Assembly (NCBI GenBank): GCA_025928415.1
Contig: JAICJK010000153.1
Location: 1 to 6,583 of the forward strand
Reading direction: 5' to 3'
Length of the DNA: 6,583 bases
Origin: Solirubrobacteraceae bacterium
GTDB lineage: Bacteria; Actinomycetota; Thermoleophilia; Solirubrobacterales; Solirubrobacteraceae
The first letter of the stretch is position 1. Every line of letters starts with the position of its first letter. The notes under the pieces are model-generated. The model did no database searches and was not told the DNA's origin. It worked only from the letters and a program-made list of their open reading frames with translations. A program made the position numbers and the translations under genes. This document shows, piece after piece, positions 1 through 5,950 of this stretch.

Positions 1-18
1 CCGACGAACGCGGCGCTC

Positions 19-2034
19 GTGGCCCGGCGTGCCATCGGCGGATCTTCGCACCGCTCGCGGCGCGCGGCGGGCGCTGCGCCGGCGCGCCCTCGGCGCTTGC
101 GGGCGCGGGAGCGATGCGCGAGCCTGCCGCCCCTGACCGCCCGGGCCCCCCACCGAGACCCGCCGCGCTACGGGCGCCTGCGCGACGTCGGCCCGCTGCG
201 CGACTTCGCCCCGCCGGCCACGCTTTCGCTCGCCGACCGGGTGGCGGTCGTCGACCGCGCGCTGACGCTGCTGTCGGAGGCCTACGTCCACCTGCCGGTC
301 AAGCGCGCGATGTACGCCGTGGACCCGGAGGCCGAGCTGCGGCGCCTGCGCCGCGAGCTGCTCGGCGTGGCCGACGACCCCGGCGGCGCCGCGCCCGGCG
401 AGCGCGCCTTCCACGACCGCGTGCTCGCCGCGTTCGCCGCCCTGCGCGACCTGCACACCACCTACGTCCTGCCCGAGCCGTGGCGCAGCCACGTGGCCTT
501 CCTGCCGCTGCTGATCGAGGAGTGCCACCGGGAGCCGTGGGCCGGCGACGAGGACGCCCTGGCCGCGGCGCGGACCTACGTCGTCACCCGCGCGCGCCGC
601 GCCACCGGCGTCCCGCTCGGCGCGGAGGTCACCCACGTCAACGCCGTCCCGATCGCGGTCGCCGTCGAGCGCAGCGCCGAGCGCCACGCCGGCGGCGGCA
701 ACCCGGACGCGCGGCGCGCCCGCGGCCTCGAGCGCCTGACCTACCGCTGGCTCGGCGGCGCCCCGCTGCCCGACGAGGACTGGGTGGTGCTCTCGCTGGT
801 CACCGGGGACGGCCCGCGGGAGGTGCGCCTGCAGTGGCTCGCCGGGCGCCTGCCGCCCGACGCGGCCGGTGACGCCGCGCCGCACCGGCGCACGACGCGC
901 CCGGTCGACCTGCGCCGCGGCCAGGACCCGCAGGGCGAGGCCTCGCGGCGCGTGCGCCGGGAGCTGTTTTCGCGCCCCGGCCGCCGCCGCGCGCAGGACG
1001 CCGGCACCGTCGCGCTGCGGCGCTTCCCGGACGCGCGCACCGGGCCCTACGCGCACCTGCGGCTGCACTCCTTCGACGTGCCGGACCCCGAGGCGTGGGT
1101 CGCCGGGATCGCGCGCCGCCTGCGCAGGGCGCCGCACGGCGGGCTGGTCGTCGACGTGCGCGGCAACCCGGGCGGCGACATCGGGGCGGCCGAGCGGCTG
1201 CTGCAGCTCTTCACGCCCGGCCCGGTCGCCGGCGAGCCGCTGCACCTGCGCGCCACGCCGACCGCGGTGCGGCTGGCGCGCCGCCTGCGCGAGGCGGGCG
1301 AGGCGATCCCCGAGGCGGTCGAGGAGGGCCTGCGCGCGGCGCTGGCCACGGGCGCGACGTTCTCCACCGGCGCCCCGCTGCTGGCGCCCGAGGACCTCAA
1401 CGACCTCGGGCAGGTCTACCAGGGCCCCGTCGTCTGCATCGTCGACGCGATGACCTACTCGGCGGCCGACCTGTTCGCGGCGGGGGTGGCCGACCACCCG
1501 CACGGCGTCGTCCTGGGCACGGCCGGGCACACCGGCGCGGGCGGCGCGAACGCGATGAGCGCCGAGACGCTCGCCGGCTGCCTCGGCGGCGACGACGGCG
1601 ACCTGGCCGGCGCTCCGGACGGCCCGTCCTTCCAGCTCGCGGTGCGGCGCTCGACGCGCGTGGGGGAGCGGGCCGGCGTCGTGCTCGAGGACTTCGGCGT
1701 CGTGCCCGACCTGCGCTACGCGCTGGCCCGCGAGGACGTGCTCGGCGACAACGCCGGCCTGCTGGCCTTCGCCGCGCAGGTGCTGCGGGCCGCGGGCGCG
1801 CCGCCGCGCCTGAGCGCCCGCCTCGCGCGCGGCGGGACGGCCGTCGCCCTGCGGGCCGAGGGGCTGGCCCGCGTCGACGCCTTCCTCGGCGATCGGCCCT
1901 GGGCCAGCGTCGACCCGGGCGTCACGCCGGAGATCGATCTCGCGGGCGCGCGCGGGACGCTGCGCCTGCTCGGCCGCGACGCCTCGGGCGCCCTCGTCGT
2001 CTCCGTGCGCCTGCCCGTCGCCGCAGATACGTAG
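19..2034 (+). CDS. S41-family serine peptidase, CPAF/tricorn-like (N-terminus uncertain)
   Basis: Probable serine endopeptidase of family S41 (C-terminal processing protease/tricorn clan). Numbering from the GTG at 19: an N-terminal helical region (about 68-155) ends in RDLHTTY, with H146 as candidate catalytic His. About 185-275 looks PDZ-like (GVPLGAEVTHVNAVPI). A basic linker follows (285-335). The S41 core starts near 340 and carries the hallmark RGNPGG (381-386), the nucleophile region MTYSAAD (S481) and a late LEDFGVVPDL with E557. Known families: CtpA-type enzymes use Ser/Lys, tricorn and CPAF use Ser/His/Glu. No Lys follows S481 at the CtpA distance, so Ser/His/Glu fits better (inference). 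The last 80 residues look like a beta-rich C-terminal domain. No signal peptide or membrane segment is visible. The frame is open to the left edge, so the true start may lie outside. Residues 1-45 are Arg-rich with weaker GC3 bias and may not be translated; TTG at 97 is an alternative start. Confidence 0.82.
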   Translation: MARRAIGGSSHRSRRAAGAAPARPRRLRARERCASLPPLTARAPHRDPPRYGRLRDVGPLRDFAPPATLSLADRVAVVDRALTLLSEAYVHLPVKRAMYAVDPEAELRRLRRELLGVADDPGGAAPGERAFHDRVLAAFAALRDLHTTYVLPEPWRSHVAFLPLLIEECHREPWAGDEDALAAARTYVVTRARRATGVPLGAEVTHVNAVPIAVAVERSAERHAGGGNPDARRARGLERLTYRWLGGAPLPDEDWVVLSLVTGDGPREVRLQWLAGRLPPDAAGDAAPHRRTTRPVDLRRGQDPQGEASRRVRRELFSRPGRRRAQDAGTVALRRFPDARTGPYAHLRLHSFDVPDPEAWVAGIARRLRRAPHGGLVVDVRGNPGGDIGAAERLLQLFTPGPVAGEPLHLRATPTAVRLARRLREAGEAIPEAVEEGLRAALATGATFSTGAPLLAPEDLNDLGQVYQGPVVCIVDAMTYSAADLFAAGVADHPHGVVLGTAGHTGAGGANAMSAETLAGCLGGDDGDLAGAPDGPSFQLAVRRSTRVGERAGVVLEDFGVVPDLRYALAREDVLGDNAGLLAFAAQVLRAAGAPPRLSARLARGGTAVALRAEGLARVDAFLGDRPWASVDPGVTPEIDLAGARGTLRLLGRDASGALVVSVRLPVAADT

Positions 2035-2060
2035 GTCGACGTCGCGCGAATACGTCAGGT
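2027..2060. repeat. Pair of ATACGT(C)AGGT direct repeats
   Basis: ATACGTAGGT at 2027-2036 (overlapping the peptidase stop codon) and ATACGTCAGGT at 2050-2060 differ by one inserted base and start 23 bp apart, about two helical turns. They are AT-richer than their surroundings and lie ahead of the sigma factor gene, so an operator or promoter role is possible. Only two copies exist, so chance is not excluded. Confidence 0.35.
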
Positions 2061-2158
2061 GCCCGATGTGCGAGCGCCGCGGCGCCCGTAGCTTCCCCGT
2101 CGTCCACTGACCGGACGCCCTCTCCACCGGCACGGGACCCGACCGCCGCCCACCAGCG

Positions 2159-2177
2159 CGGCGGCCGGGCGCCGCCG
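2159..2177. repeat. GC-rich hairpin in the leader of the sigma factor gene
   Basis: CGGCGGC (2159-2165) is complementary to GCCGCCG (2171-2177) around a 5-base loop. An overlapping alternative pairs GGCCGG (2163-2168) with CCGGCC (2175-2180). It sits 27 bases before the Shine-Dalgarno sequence of the sigma gene. In sequence this GC-rich such a short hairpin can arise by chance. The rest of the 2035-2214 gap holds only a weak TANNNT match (TAGCTT, 2089-2094) with no recognisable -35. Confidence 0.3.
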
Positions 2178-2203
2178 GCCCACGCCCGTCCCACCGCCCA
2201 TCC

Positions 2204-2210
2204 GAGGAGG
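2204..2210 (+). promoter_or_regulatory. Shine-Dalgarno sequence of the sigma factor gene
   Basis: GAGGAGG ends 4 bases before the ATG at 2215. The spacing is short, but the match to the anti-Shine-Dalgarno sequence is strong and fixes the start of the sigma gene. Confidence 0.7.
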
Positions 2211-2214
2211 CCCC

Positions 2215-2826
2215 ATGCTGCAGCCGGCCGTCGTCCGCGCGTCCCCCGCCGGCGCCCCGCGCCCCGCGCCGGACCCGCGCCCCGAGCTCGCCGCGCTGCT
2301 GGCCTCGGCCGCTCGCTCCGACGAGCGCGCCTGGGCCTGCCTGGTCCACCGCTTCGGCGCGACGATCGACCGCGTCACCCGGCGCCACGGCCTCGGCCGG
2401 GCGGCGGCCGACGACGTCGCGCAGCTCACCTGGCTCGCGCTGCTGGAGCACATCTACGCGGTGCGCGACGCCGAGGCGCTCGGCGCCTGGATCGCCACCA
2501 CCGCCCGCCGCGCCTGCCTGCAGGTCCAGGGCTCGGGTGGGCGCGAGCTGCTCGTCGACGAGCCGCACGAGGTCGCCGACCGCGCGACGGTCGAGGCCCA
2601 GGTCGAGGCGACCGAGCGCGAGCTGGTCCTCCGCCACGCGCTGGAGGTCCTCAACCCGCGCGAGCGCCGCCTGGTCGAGCTCCTGCTCGCCGATCCCGAC
2701 GTCAGCTACCGGCAGATCGGGGCGACCCTGCACATGCCCGTGGGCTCCATCGGCCCCACCCGCCAGCGCTGCTTCGGGCGCCTGCGCCGGGTGCCACAGC
2801 TCGCCGCGCTGGCCCAGGCGGCCTAG
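2215..2826 (+). CDS. ECF-type RNA polymerase sigma factor (sigma-70 family)
   Basis: 203-residue group 4 (ECF) sigma factor, which directs core RNA polymerase to a specific promoter set. A Pro/Ala-rich N-terminal extension (1-23) precedes region sigma2 (about 24-102), with the region 2.2-like motif DDVAQLTW (66-73) and region 2.4-like GAWIATTARR (90-99). After a linker (103-135), region sigma4 (137-193) has NPRERRLVELL and a helix-turn-helix SYRQIGATLHMPVGSIGPTR (164-183). The MPVGSIGPTR recognition helix is typical of a common actinobacterial ECF group. The domain set is complete, with no SnoaL-like or other C-terminal extension. The start is fixed by GAGGAGG just upstream. No anti-sigma factor or zinc-binding anti-sigma domain lies next to it: the 5' neighbour is a peptidase and the 3' neighbour, beyond a strong hairpin, is the suf operon. 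Its signal and regulon cannot be read from the sequence. Confidence 0.9.
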   Translation: MLQPAVVRASPAGAPRPAPDPRPELAALLASAARSDERAWACLVHRFGATIDRVTRRHGLGRAAADDVAQLTWLALLEHIYAVRDAEALGAWIATTARRACLQVQGSGGRELLVDEPHEVADRATVEAQVEATERELVLRHALEVLNPRERRLVELLLADPDVSYRQIGATLHMPVGSIGPTRQRCFGRLRRVPQLAALAQAA

Positions 2827-2853
2827 CGCGGCGGTCCCGGGGGGGACACGCCA

Positions 2854-2901
2854 CAGGACCGCCGGGCGCCACGGGGGGATTCACGGCGCCTGGCGGTCCT
2901 G
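2854..2901 (+). terminator. Strong 17-bp hairpin after the sigma gene; probable terminator
   Basis: The arm 2854-2870 (CAGGACCGCCGGGCGCC) pairs along its whole length with 2885-2901 (GGCGCCTGGCGGTCCTG). There are 16 Watson-Crick pairs and one G-U pair (2864/2891), with a 14-base loop. It starts 27 bases past the sigma stop codon. No T-tract follows, so it is not a classic intrinsic terminator, but actinobacterial terminators often lack one. It lies upstream of the -10 candidate at 2942, which favours termination of sigma transcription over control of rrf2. An operator or attenuator is the alternative, because the outer arm sequence GGCGGTCC has a further copy at 2830-2837. Confidence 0.6.
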
Positions 2902-2941
2902 CAGCGCCGCCGGACGCGCCCGGCATCTCCGACCCCGTTGG

Positions 2942-2947
2942 TAGGAT
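2942..2947 (+). promoter_or_regulatory. Candidate -10 element of the rrf2-suf operon
   Basis: TAGGAT matches the actinobacterial -10 pattern TANNNT in an otherwise GC-dense region. It ends 8 bases before the ATG at 2956, so transcription could begin at or next to the start codon and give a leaderless mRNA. No convincing -35 is seen 17-18 bp upstream. The same bases include AGGA (2943-2946), 9 bases from the ATG, which could instead be the Shine-Dalgarno sequence of a longer transcript. Confidence 0.4.
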
Positions 2948-2955
2948 TGAACCCC

Positions 2956-3489
2956 ATGATCTTCACGACCAAGGCGGAGTACGGCGTACGGCTCCTCGTG
3001 GAGCTCGGGCGCCAGGGGGCCAACCGTCCCGTGTCGCTCAAGGCGATCTCCGAGGCGGAGGGCCTGCCGCTGGCCTACCTGGAGCGGATCGTCGCGCTGC
3101 TGAAGAAGGCCGAGCTCGTCGAGAGCACCCGCGGCGCCCACGGGGGCTACCGCCTCTCGCGCGAGGCCGAGGCCATCACCATGGACGAGGTGATCGTCGC
3201 CCTGGAGGGCGGCGTCGCCCCCATGAACTGCTTCGTCGACGACACCGACGCCACCCGCGTGCTGTGCTCCCACGAGGCCGACAAGGGCCACGGCTGCGCG
3301 ACGAAGCTGCTCTGGCTGCGCGTCCAGGGCGGCGTCATGGAGCGCCTGGCGCAGACGACGCTCGCCGAGCTCGTCGCCTTCAGCCTGCGCGAGACCGCCG
3401 AAGCCGAGGCGGCCGCCGCCGAGGCGGCCCTCCAGCCCGCCGGGCCCGTCGCCGCGCCCGCGTCACCGCCCGTCCTCACCACCTCCTGA
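2956..3489 (+). CDS. Rrf2-family transcriptional regulator, probable Fe-S sensor of the suf operon
   Basis: 177-residue winged-helix repressor of the Rrf2 family (IscR, NsrR, RirA, CymR), likely controlling the suf genes that follow 22 bp downstream. The N-terminus MIFTTKAEYGVRLL is the family signature and fixes the start at the ATG at 2956, not the in-frame TTG at 2938. The DNA-binding domain covers about 1-68: SLKAISEAEGLPLAYLERIV recognition helices (27-46) and the wing with RGAHGGYRL (59-67). The dimerisation helix region (about 115-145) includes KLLWLRVQGGVMERL. Three cysteines, C92, C104 and C114, lie where family members bind an Fe-S cluster. Their spacing (X11, X9) is wider than IscR's C92/C98/C104 with H107. 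H106 and H112 are possible extra ligands. The last 35 residues are an Ala/Glu/Pro-rich tail with no recognisable function. Cluster binding and operon control are inferred from the cysteines and from position. Confidence 0.93.
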   Translation: MIFTTKAEYGVRLLVELGRQGANRPVSLKAISEAEGLPLAYLERIVALLKKAELVESTRGAHGGYRLSREAEAITMDEVIVALEGGVAPMNCFVDDTDATRVLCSHEADKGHGCATKLLWLRVQGGVMERLAQTTLAELVAFSLRETAEAEAAAAEAALQPAGPVAAPASPPVLTTS

Positions 3490-3511
3490 AGCTCCAGAAA
3501 GCGACCCCCGC

Positions 3512-4279
3512 ATGCCCGATCTCGAGATCTCCAACCTCCACGTCCAGGCCGAGGACAAGCAGATCCTCAAGGGCGTCGACCTGACCGTCCGCGAGGGTGA
3601 GATCCACGCCCTGATGGGGCCCAACGGCTCGGGCAAGTCCACGCTGGCCAACGCGATCATGGGGCACCCGAACCTCCAGGTGACCGAGGGCCGGATCCGC
3701 TTCGGCGGCCAGGACATCACCGAGGCCGACACCGACGAGCGCTCCCGCCTCGGGCTGTTCATGGCCTTCCAGTACCCCGTGGCCATCCCCGGCGTGACGA
3801 TCACCAAGTACCTGCGCACGGTCATGAACGCCCACCGCGAGGCGCGCGGCGAGCCCGAGGTCCCGCTCAAGGAGTTCCGCACGACCGTGCAGGCCGCGAT
3901 GGAGCTGACCGACATCCCGCGCGAGTTCGTCTCCCGCTACCTCAACGACGGCTTCTCCGGCGGCGAGAAGAAGCGCCTGGAGACGCTCCAGCTCGCCCTG
4001 CAGAAGCCCCGCGCGGCGATCCTCGACGAGACGGACTCCGGCCTGGACATCGACGCGCTCAACGTCGTCGCCAACGGCGTGAACACCGTCGCGAGCGGCA
4101 CGGACATGGGCGTCCTGATCATCACCCACTACCAGCGCATCCTGCGGATGATCAAGCCGGACAAGGTCTCGATCCTCTACCAGGGGCGCATCGTCACCGA
4201 CGGCGGCCCCGAGCTCGTCGACCGGCTGGAAGCCGAGGGCTACGGCTGGGTCGAGCGCGAGCTGGCCCCGGCGGCCTAG
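3512..4279 (+). CDS. sufC: SufC, Fe-S cluster assembly ATPase
   Basis: 255-residue ABC-type ATPase of the SUF system. It normally forms a SufB-SufC2-SufD complex in the cytoplasm, where ATP hydrolysis drives cluster assembly and supports iron uptake. All nucleotide-binding motifs are intact: Walker A GPNGSGKST (36-44), Q-loop Q87 in FMAFQYP, ABC signature FSGGEKKR (148-155), Walker B/D-loop ILDETDSGLDIDAL (170-183, catalytic E173) and the switch H206 in IITHY. The GEKKRLE stretch and the D-loop wording are specific to SufC as opposed to transporter ATPases, and length is typical (about 250). The start at 3512 follows the rrf2 stop by 22 bp, with no good Shine-Dalgarno sequence. The unusual point is context: sufB and sufD, which usually flank sufC, are missing from this operon and window. 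Confidence 0.96.
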   Translation: MPDLEISNLHVQAEDKQILKGVDLTVREGEIHALMGPNGSGKSTLANAIMGHPNLQVTEGRIRFGGQDITEADTDERSRLGLFMAFQYPVAIPGVTITKYLRTVMNAHREARGEPEVPLKEFRTTVQAAMELTDIPREFVSRYLNDGFSGGEKKRLETLQLALQKPRAAILDETDSGLDIDALNVVANGVNTVASGTDMGVLIITHYQRILRMIKPDKVSILYQGRIVTDGGPELVDRLEAEGYGWVERELAPAA

Positions 4280-4283
4280 CGCG

Positions 4284-5483
4284 ATGGCCACGGTCGCCGG
4301 CTCCGCGCTCGTCAGCCCCTCCGAGTTCCCGACGCTCGAGCGCGAGGGGCTCGTCTACCTCGACGCGGCGGCGACCTCGCAGACGCCGCGCGCCGTCCTC
4401 GCGGCGATGGACGACTACTACCGCCACCACCGCGCCTCCGTGCACCGCGGGGTCTACGCGATCGCCTCCGAGGCGACCGACCTGTTCGAGGGCGCGCGGG
4501 CGCGCATCGCGGCGTTCGCCGGCTCCCAGGCGGCCACCACCGTCTTCACCCGCAACGCCACCGAGGCCCTGAACCTCGTGGCGCGCGGCGTCGCCGGGCC
4601 GGGCGACAAGGTCGTCGTCACCGAGATGGAGCACCACTCCAACCTCGTGCCGTGGCAGATGACCGGCGCGGAGATCCTGTGGGCGCCGCTCGACGAACAG
4701 GGGCGCCTGCGCCTGGACGCGCTCGACGAGCTGCTGTCCTCCGGCGACGTCAAGGCGGTCGCGGTCGCGCACGTCTCCAACGTCGTCGGGACGATCAACC
4801 CCGTGGCCGAGATCGCGCGCCGCGCGCGGGCCGCCGGGGCCCTGTCCGTCGTCGACGGCTCGCAGGCCGTCCCGCAGCTCCCCGTCGACGTGGGCGCGAT
4901 CGGCGCCGACTTCTACGCGTGGACCGGGCACAAGGCCTACGGGCCCACGGGCATCGGCGTGCTGCACGGCCGGCCCGAGGCGCTCGAGGCGCTGCCGCCG
5001 CTGTTCGGCGGGGGGCACATGATCGCCCGCGTCGCGAAGGGCGGCACGCGCTTCGCCGAGGTCCCGACCCGCTTCGAGGCCGGCACCTCGGCCATCGCCG
5101 AGGCCATCGGCCTGGGCGCCGCCGTGGACTTCCTGTCCGGCCTCGGGATGGAGGCGGTGCGCGCCCACGAGCAGGACGTCACCGCCTACGCGCTCGAGCG
5201 CCTGCGCGAGGTCGAGGGGCTGCGCATCCACGGCCCGGCCGACCCGGCCCAGCGCGGCGCGCTGGTCTCCTTCGCGCTGGAGGGCATCCACCCGCACGAC
5301 GTGGCCGAGATCATCGGCTCGCGCGGGGTCTGCGTGCGCGCCGGCCACCACTGCGCCCAGGTCCTGATGGACGCCCTCGGCGAGCAGGCCACGACGCGCG
5401 CCTCGTTCTCCGTCCACTCCACCCGCGCCGAGGTCGACGCGCTGCTCGACGGCCTGGCCCGCGTCCAGGAGGTGTTCGCCTGA
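4284..5483 (+). CDS. sufS: SufS, group II cysteine desulfurase
   Basis: 399-residue PLP-dependent enzyme converting L-cysteine to L-alanine and leaving a persulfide on its catalytic Cys, the sulfur source for Fe-S clusters. Fold-type I aminotransferase features are complete: [13 protein letters not shown] (23-35), [10 protein letters not shown] (89-98), H117 in EMEHHSN (stacks on PLP), D191 and Q194 in VDGSQ, and the Schiff-base lysine K217 in [12 protein letters not shown]. The active Cys is C357 in RAGHHCAQ, the group II form with a short loop. H338 in HPHDV lies 19 residues before C357, the same distance as H342 from C361 in Bacillus subtilis SufS. That His swaps onto the zinc of SufU, so it supports a SufS-SufU pair. 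The start is 4 bp after the sufC stop with no clear Shine-Dalgarno sequence, suggesting translational coupling. An additional cysteine, C350, lies seven residues before the active one. Confidence 0.96.
   Translation: MATVAGSALVSPSEFPTLEREGLVYLDAAATSQTPRAVLAAMDDYYRHHRASVHRGVYAIASEATDLFEGARARIAAFAGSQAATTVFTRNATEALNLVARGVAGPGDKVVVTEMEHHSNLVPWQMTGAEILWAPLDEQGRLRLDALDELLSSGDVKAVAVAHVSNVVGTINPVAEIARRARAAGALSVVDGSQAVPQLPVDVGAIGADFYAWTGHKAYGPTGIGVLHGRPEALEALPPLFGGGHMIARVAKGGTRFAEVPTRFEAGTSAIAEAIGLGAAVDFLSGLGMEAVRAHEQDVTAYALERLREVEGLRIHGPADPAQRGALVSFALEGIHPHDVAEIIGSRGVCVRAGHHCAQVLMDALGEQATTRASFSVHSTRAEVDALLDGLARVQEVFA
5467..5473 (+). promoter_or_regulatory. Shine-Dalgarno sequence of sufU, inside sufS
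   Basis: AGGAGGT lies within the last codons of sufS, 9 bases before the ATG at 5483. It is the best ribosome binding site in the operon. It fixes the sufU start and suggests sufU is translated more independently, and perhaps more strongly, than sufC and sufS. Confidence 0.75.
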
Positions 5484-5914
5484 TGGACGACCTGTACCGC
5501 GAGGAGATCCTCTCGCACTACAAACGGCCCCGGAACTGGGGGCCGATGGACGCGCCGGACCTCGAGTTCGAGGACACCAACCCGCTCTGCGGGGACGAGC
5601 TGAAGGTCATGCTGCGCGTCGGCGCGGACGGGACGATCGCGGACGTCCGCTTCGACGGGCACGGCTGCGCGATCTCGCAGGCCGCGGCCTCGATGGCCTC
5701 CGAGGAGGTCAAGGGCATGCGGGTCGAGGAGCTGCTCAAGCTCGACCGCTCCTTCGTGCTCGACCTGCTCGGGATCGACATCTCCGCCACGCGGATGAAG
5801 TGCGCGCTGCTCTCGCTGAAGGTCCTCAAGAGCGCCGGGCTGGGCGGCGAGGTCGCCTGGGAGCCGGAGACCCCGGACGCCGCCGCGCCCGCGGGGGACC
5901 CCAACCGCCTCTGA
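5483..5914 (+). CDS. sufU: SufU, zinc-dependent sulfurtransferase/scaffold-like protein
   Basis: 143-residue member of the IscU/SufU fold that accepts sulfur from SufS and passes it on for cluster assembly. The N-terminus ([15 protein letters not shown]) is typical. Zinc ligands are C36 and D38 in NPLCGDE, C62 in GHGCAIS and C107 in RMKCALL. The RxKCA wording and absence of the IscU LPPVK chaperone motif point to SufU. However, C62-C107 spacing is 45 residues, close to E. coli IscU (C63-C106). B. subtilis SufU has about 62 (C66-C128) because of an insertion of roughly 18-21 residues that is missing here. C36-C62 spacing (26) is like both. The last 20 residues are a Pro/Ala/Asp tail. The start overlaps the sufS stop by one base (TGATG) with AGGAGGT upstream. 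An ordinary IscU is the alternative, but the operon with SufS and sufC argues against it. Confidence 0.92.
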   Translation: MDDLYREEILSHYKRPRNWGPMDAPDLEFEDTNPLCGDELKVMLRVGADGTIADVRFDGHGCAISQAAASMASEEVKGMRVEELLKLDRSFVLDLLGIDISATRMKCALLSLKVLKSAGLGGEVAWEPETPDAAAPAGDPNRL

Positions 5915-5950
5915 GTCGCCGCTCGCCGGCTGCGCGGGGGACGAACTCGC

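Noticed and set aside
2839..2878. G-quadruplex potential in the sigma-rrf2 gap (G7, G3 and G6 runs)
   Set aside because: The G runs are separated by a long 18-base loop, and the region is better explained by the 17-bp hairpin. Such runs are common at this GC content.
2938..2955. TTG at 2938 as an earlier start for the Rrf2 regulator
   Set aside because: Rrf2 proteins begin right at the MIFTTKAEYGVR-type motif, and the ATG at 2956 gives exactly that. The six extra residues have no family support.
3490..3511. Separate promoter or operator between rrf2 and sufC
   Set aside because: The gap is only 22 bp, with no -10-like element or palindrome. Co-transcription is the simpler reading.
1095..3584. 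829-residue plus-strand open frame running through the peptidase, sigma, rrf2 and sufC starts
   Set aside because: It is an Arg/Ala/Pro/Gly-only out-of-frame reading of four well-supported genes and crosses their boundaries.
3476..4291. Minus-strand open frame opposite sufC
   Set aside because: It is an antisense shadow of sufC, which has every ABC motif intact.
4194..5417. Long open frame on the minus strand opposite sufS (about 407 residues)
   Set aside because: Antisense open frames are routine in very GC-rich genes. The composition (Gly/Ala/Arg/Asp-rich, no motif) is typical of a shadow, and sufS on the other strand is unmistakable.
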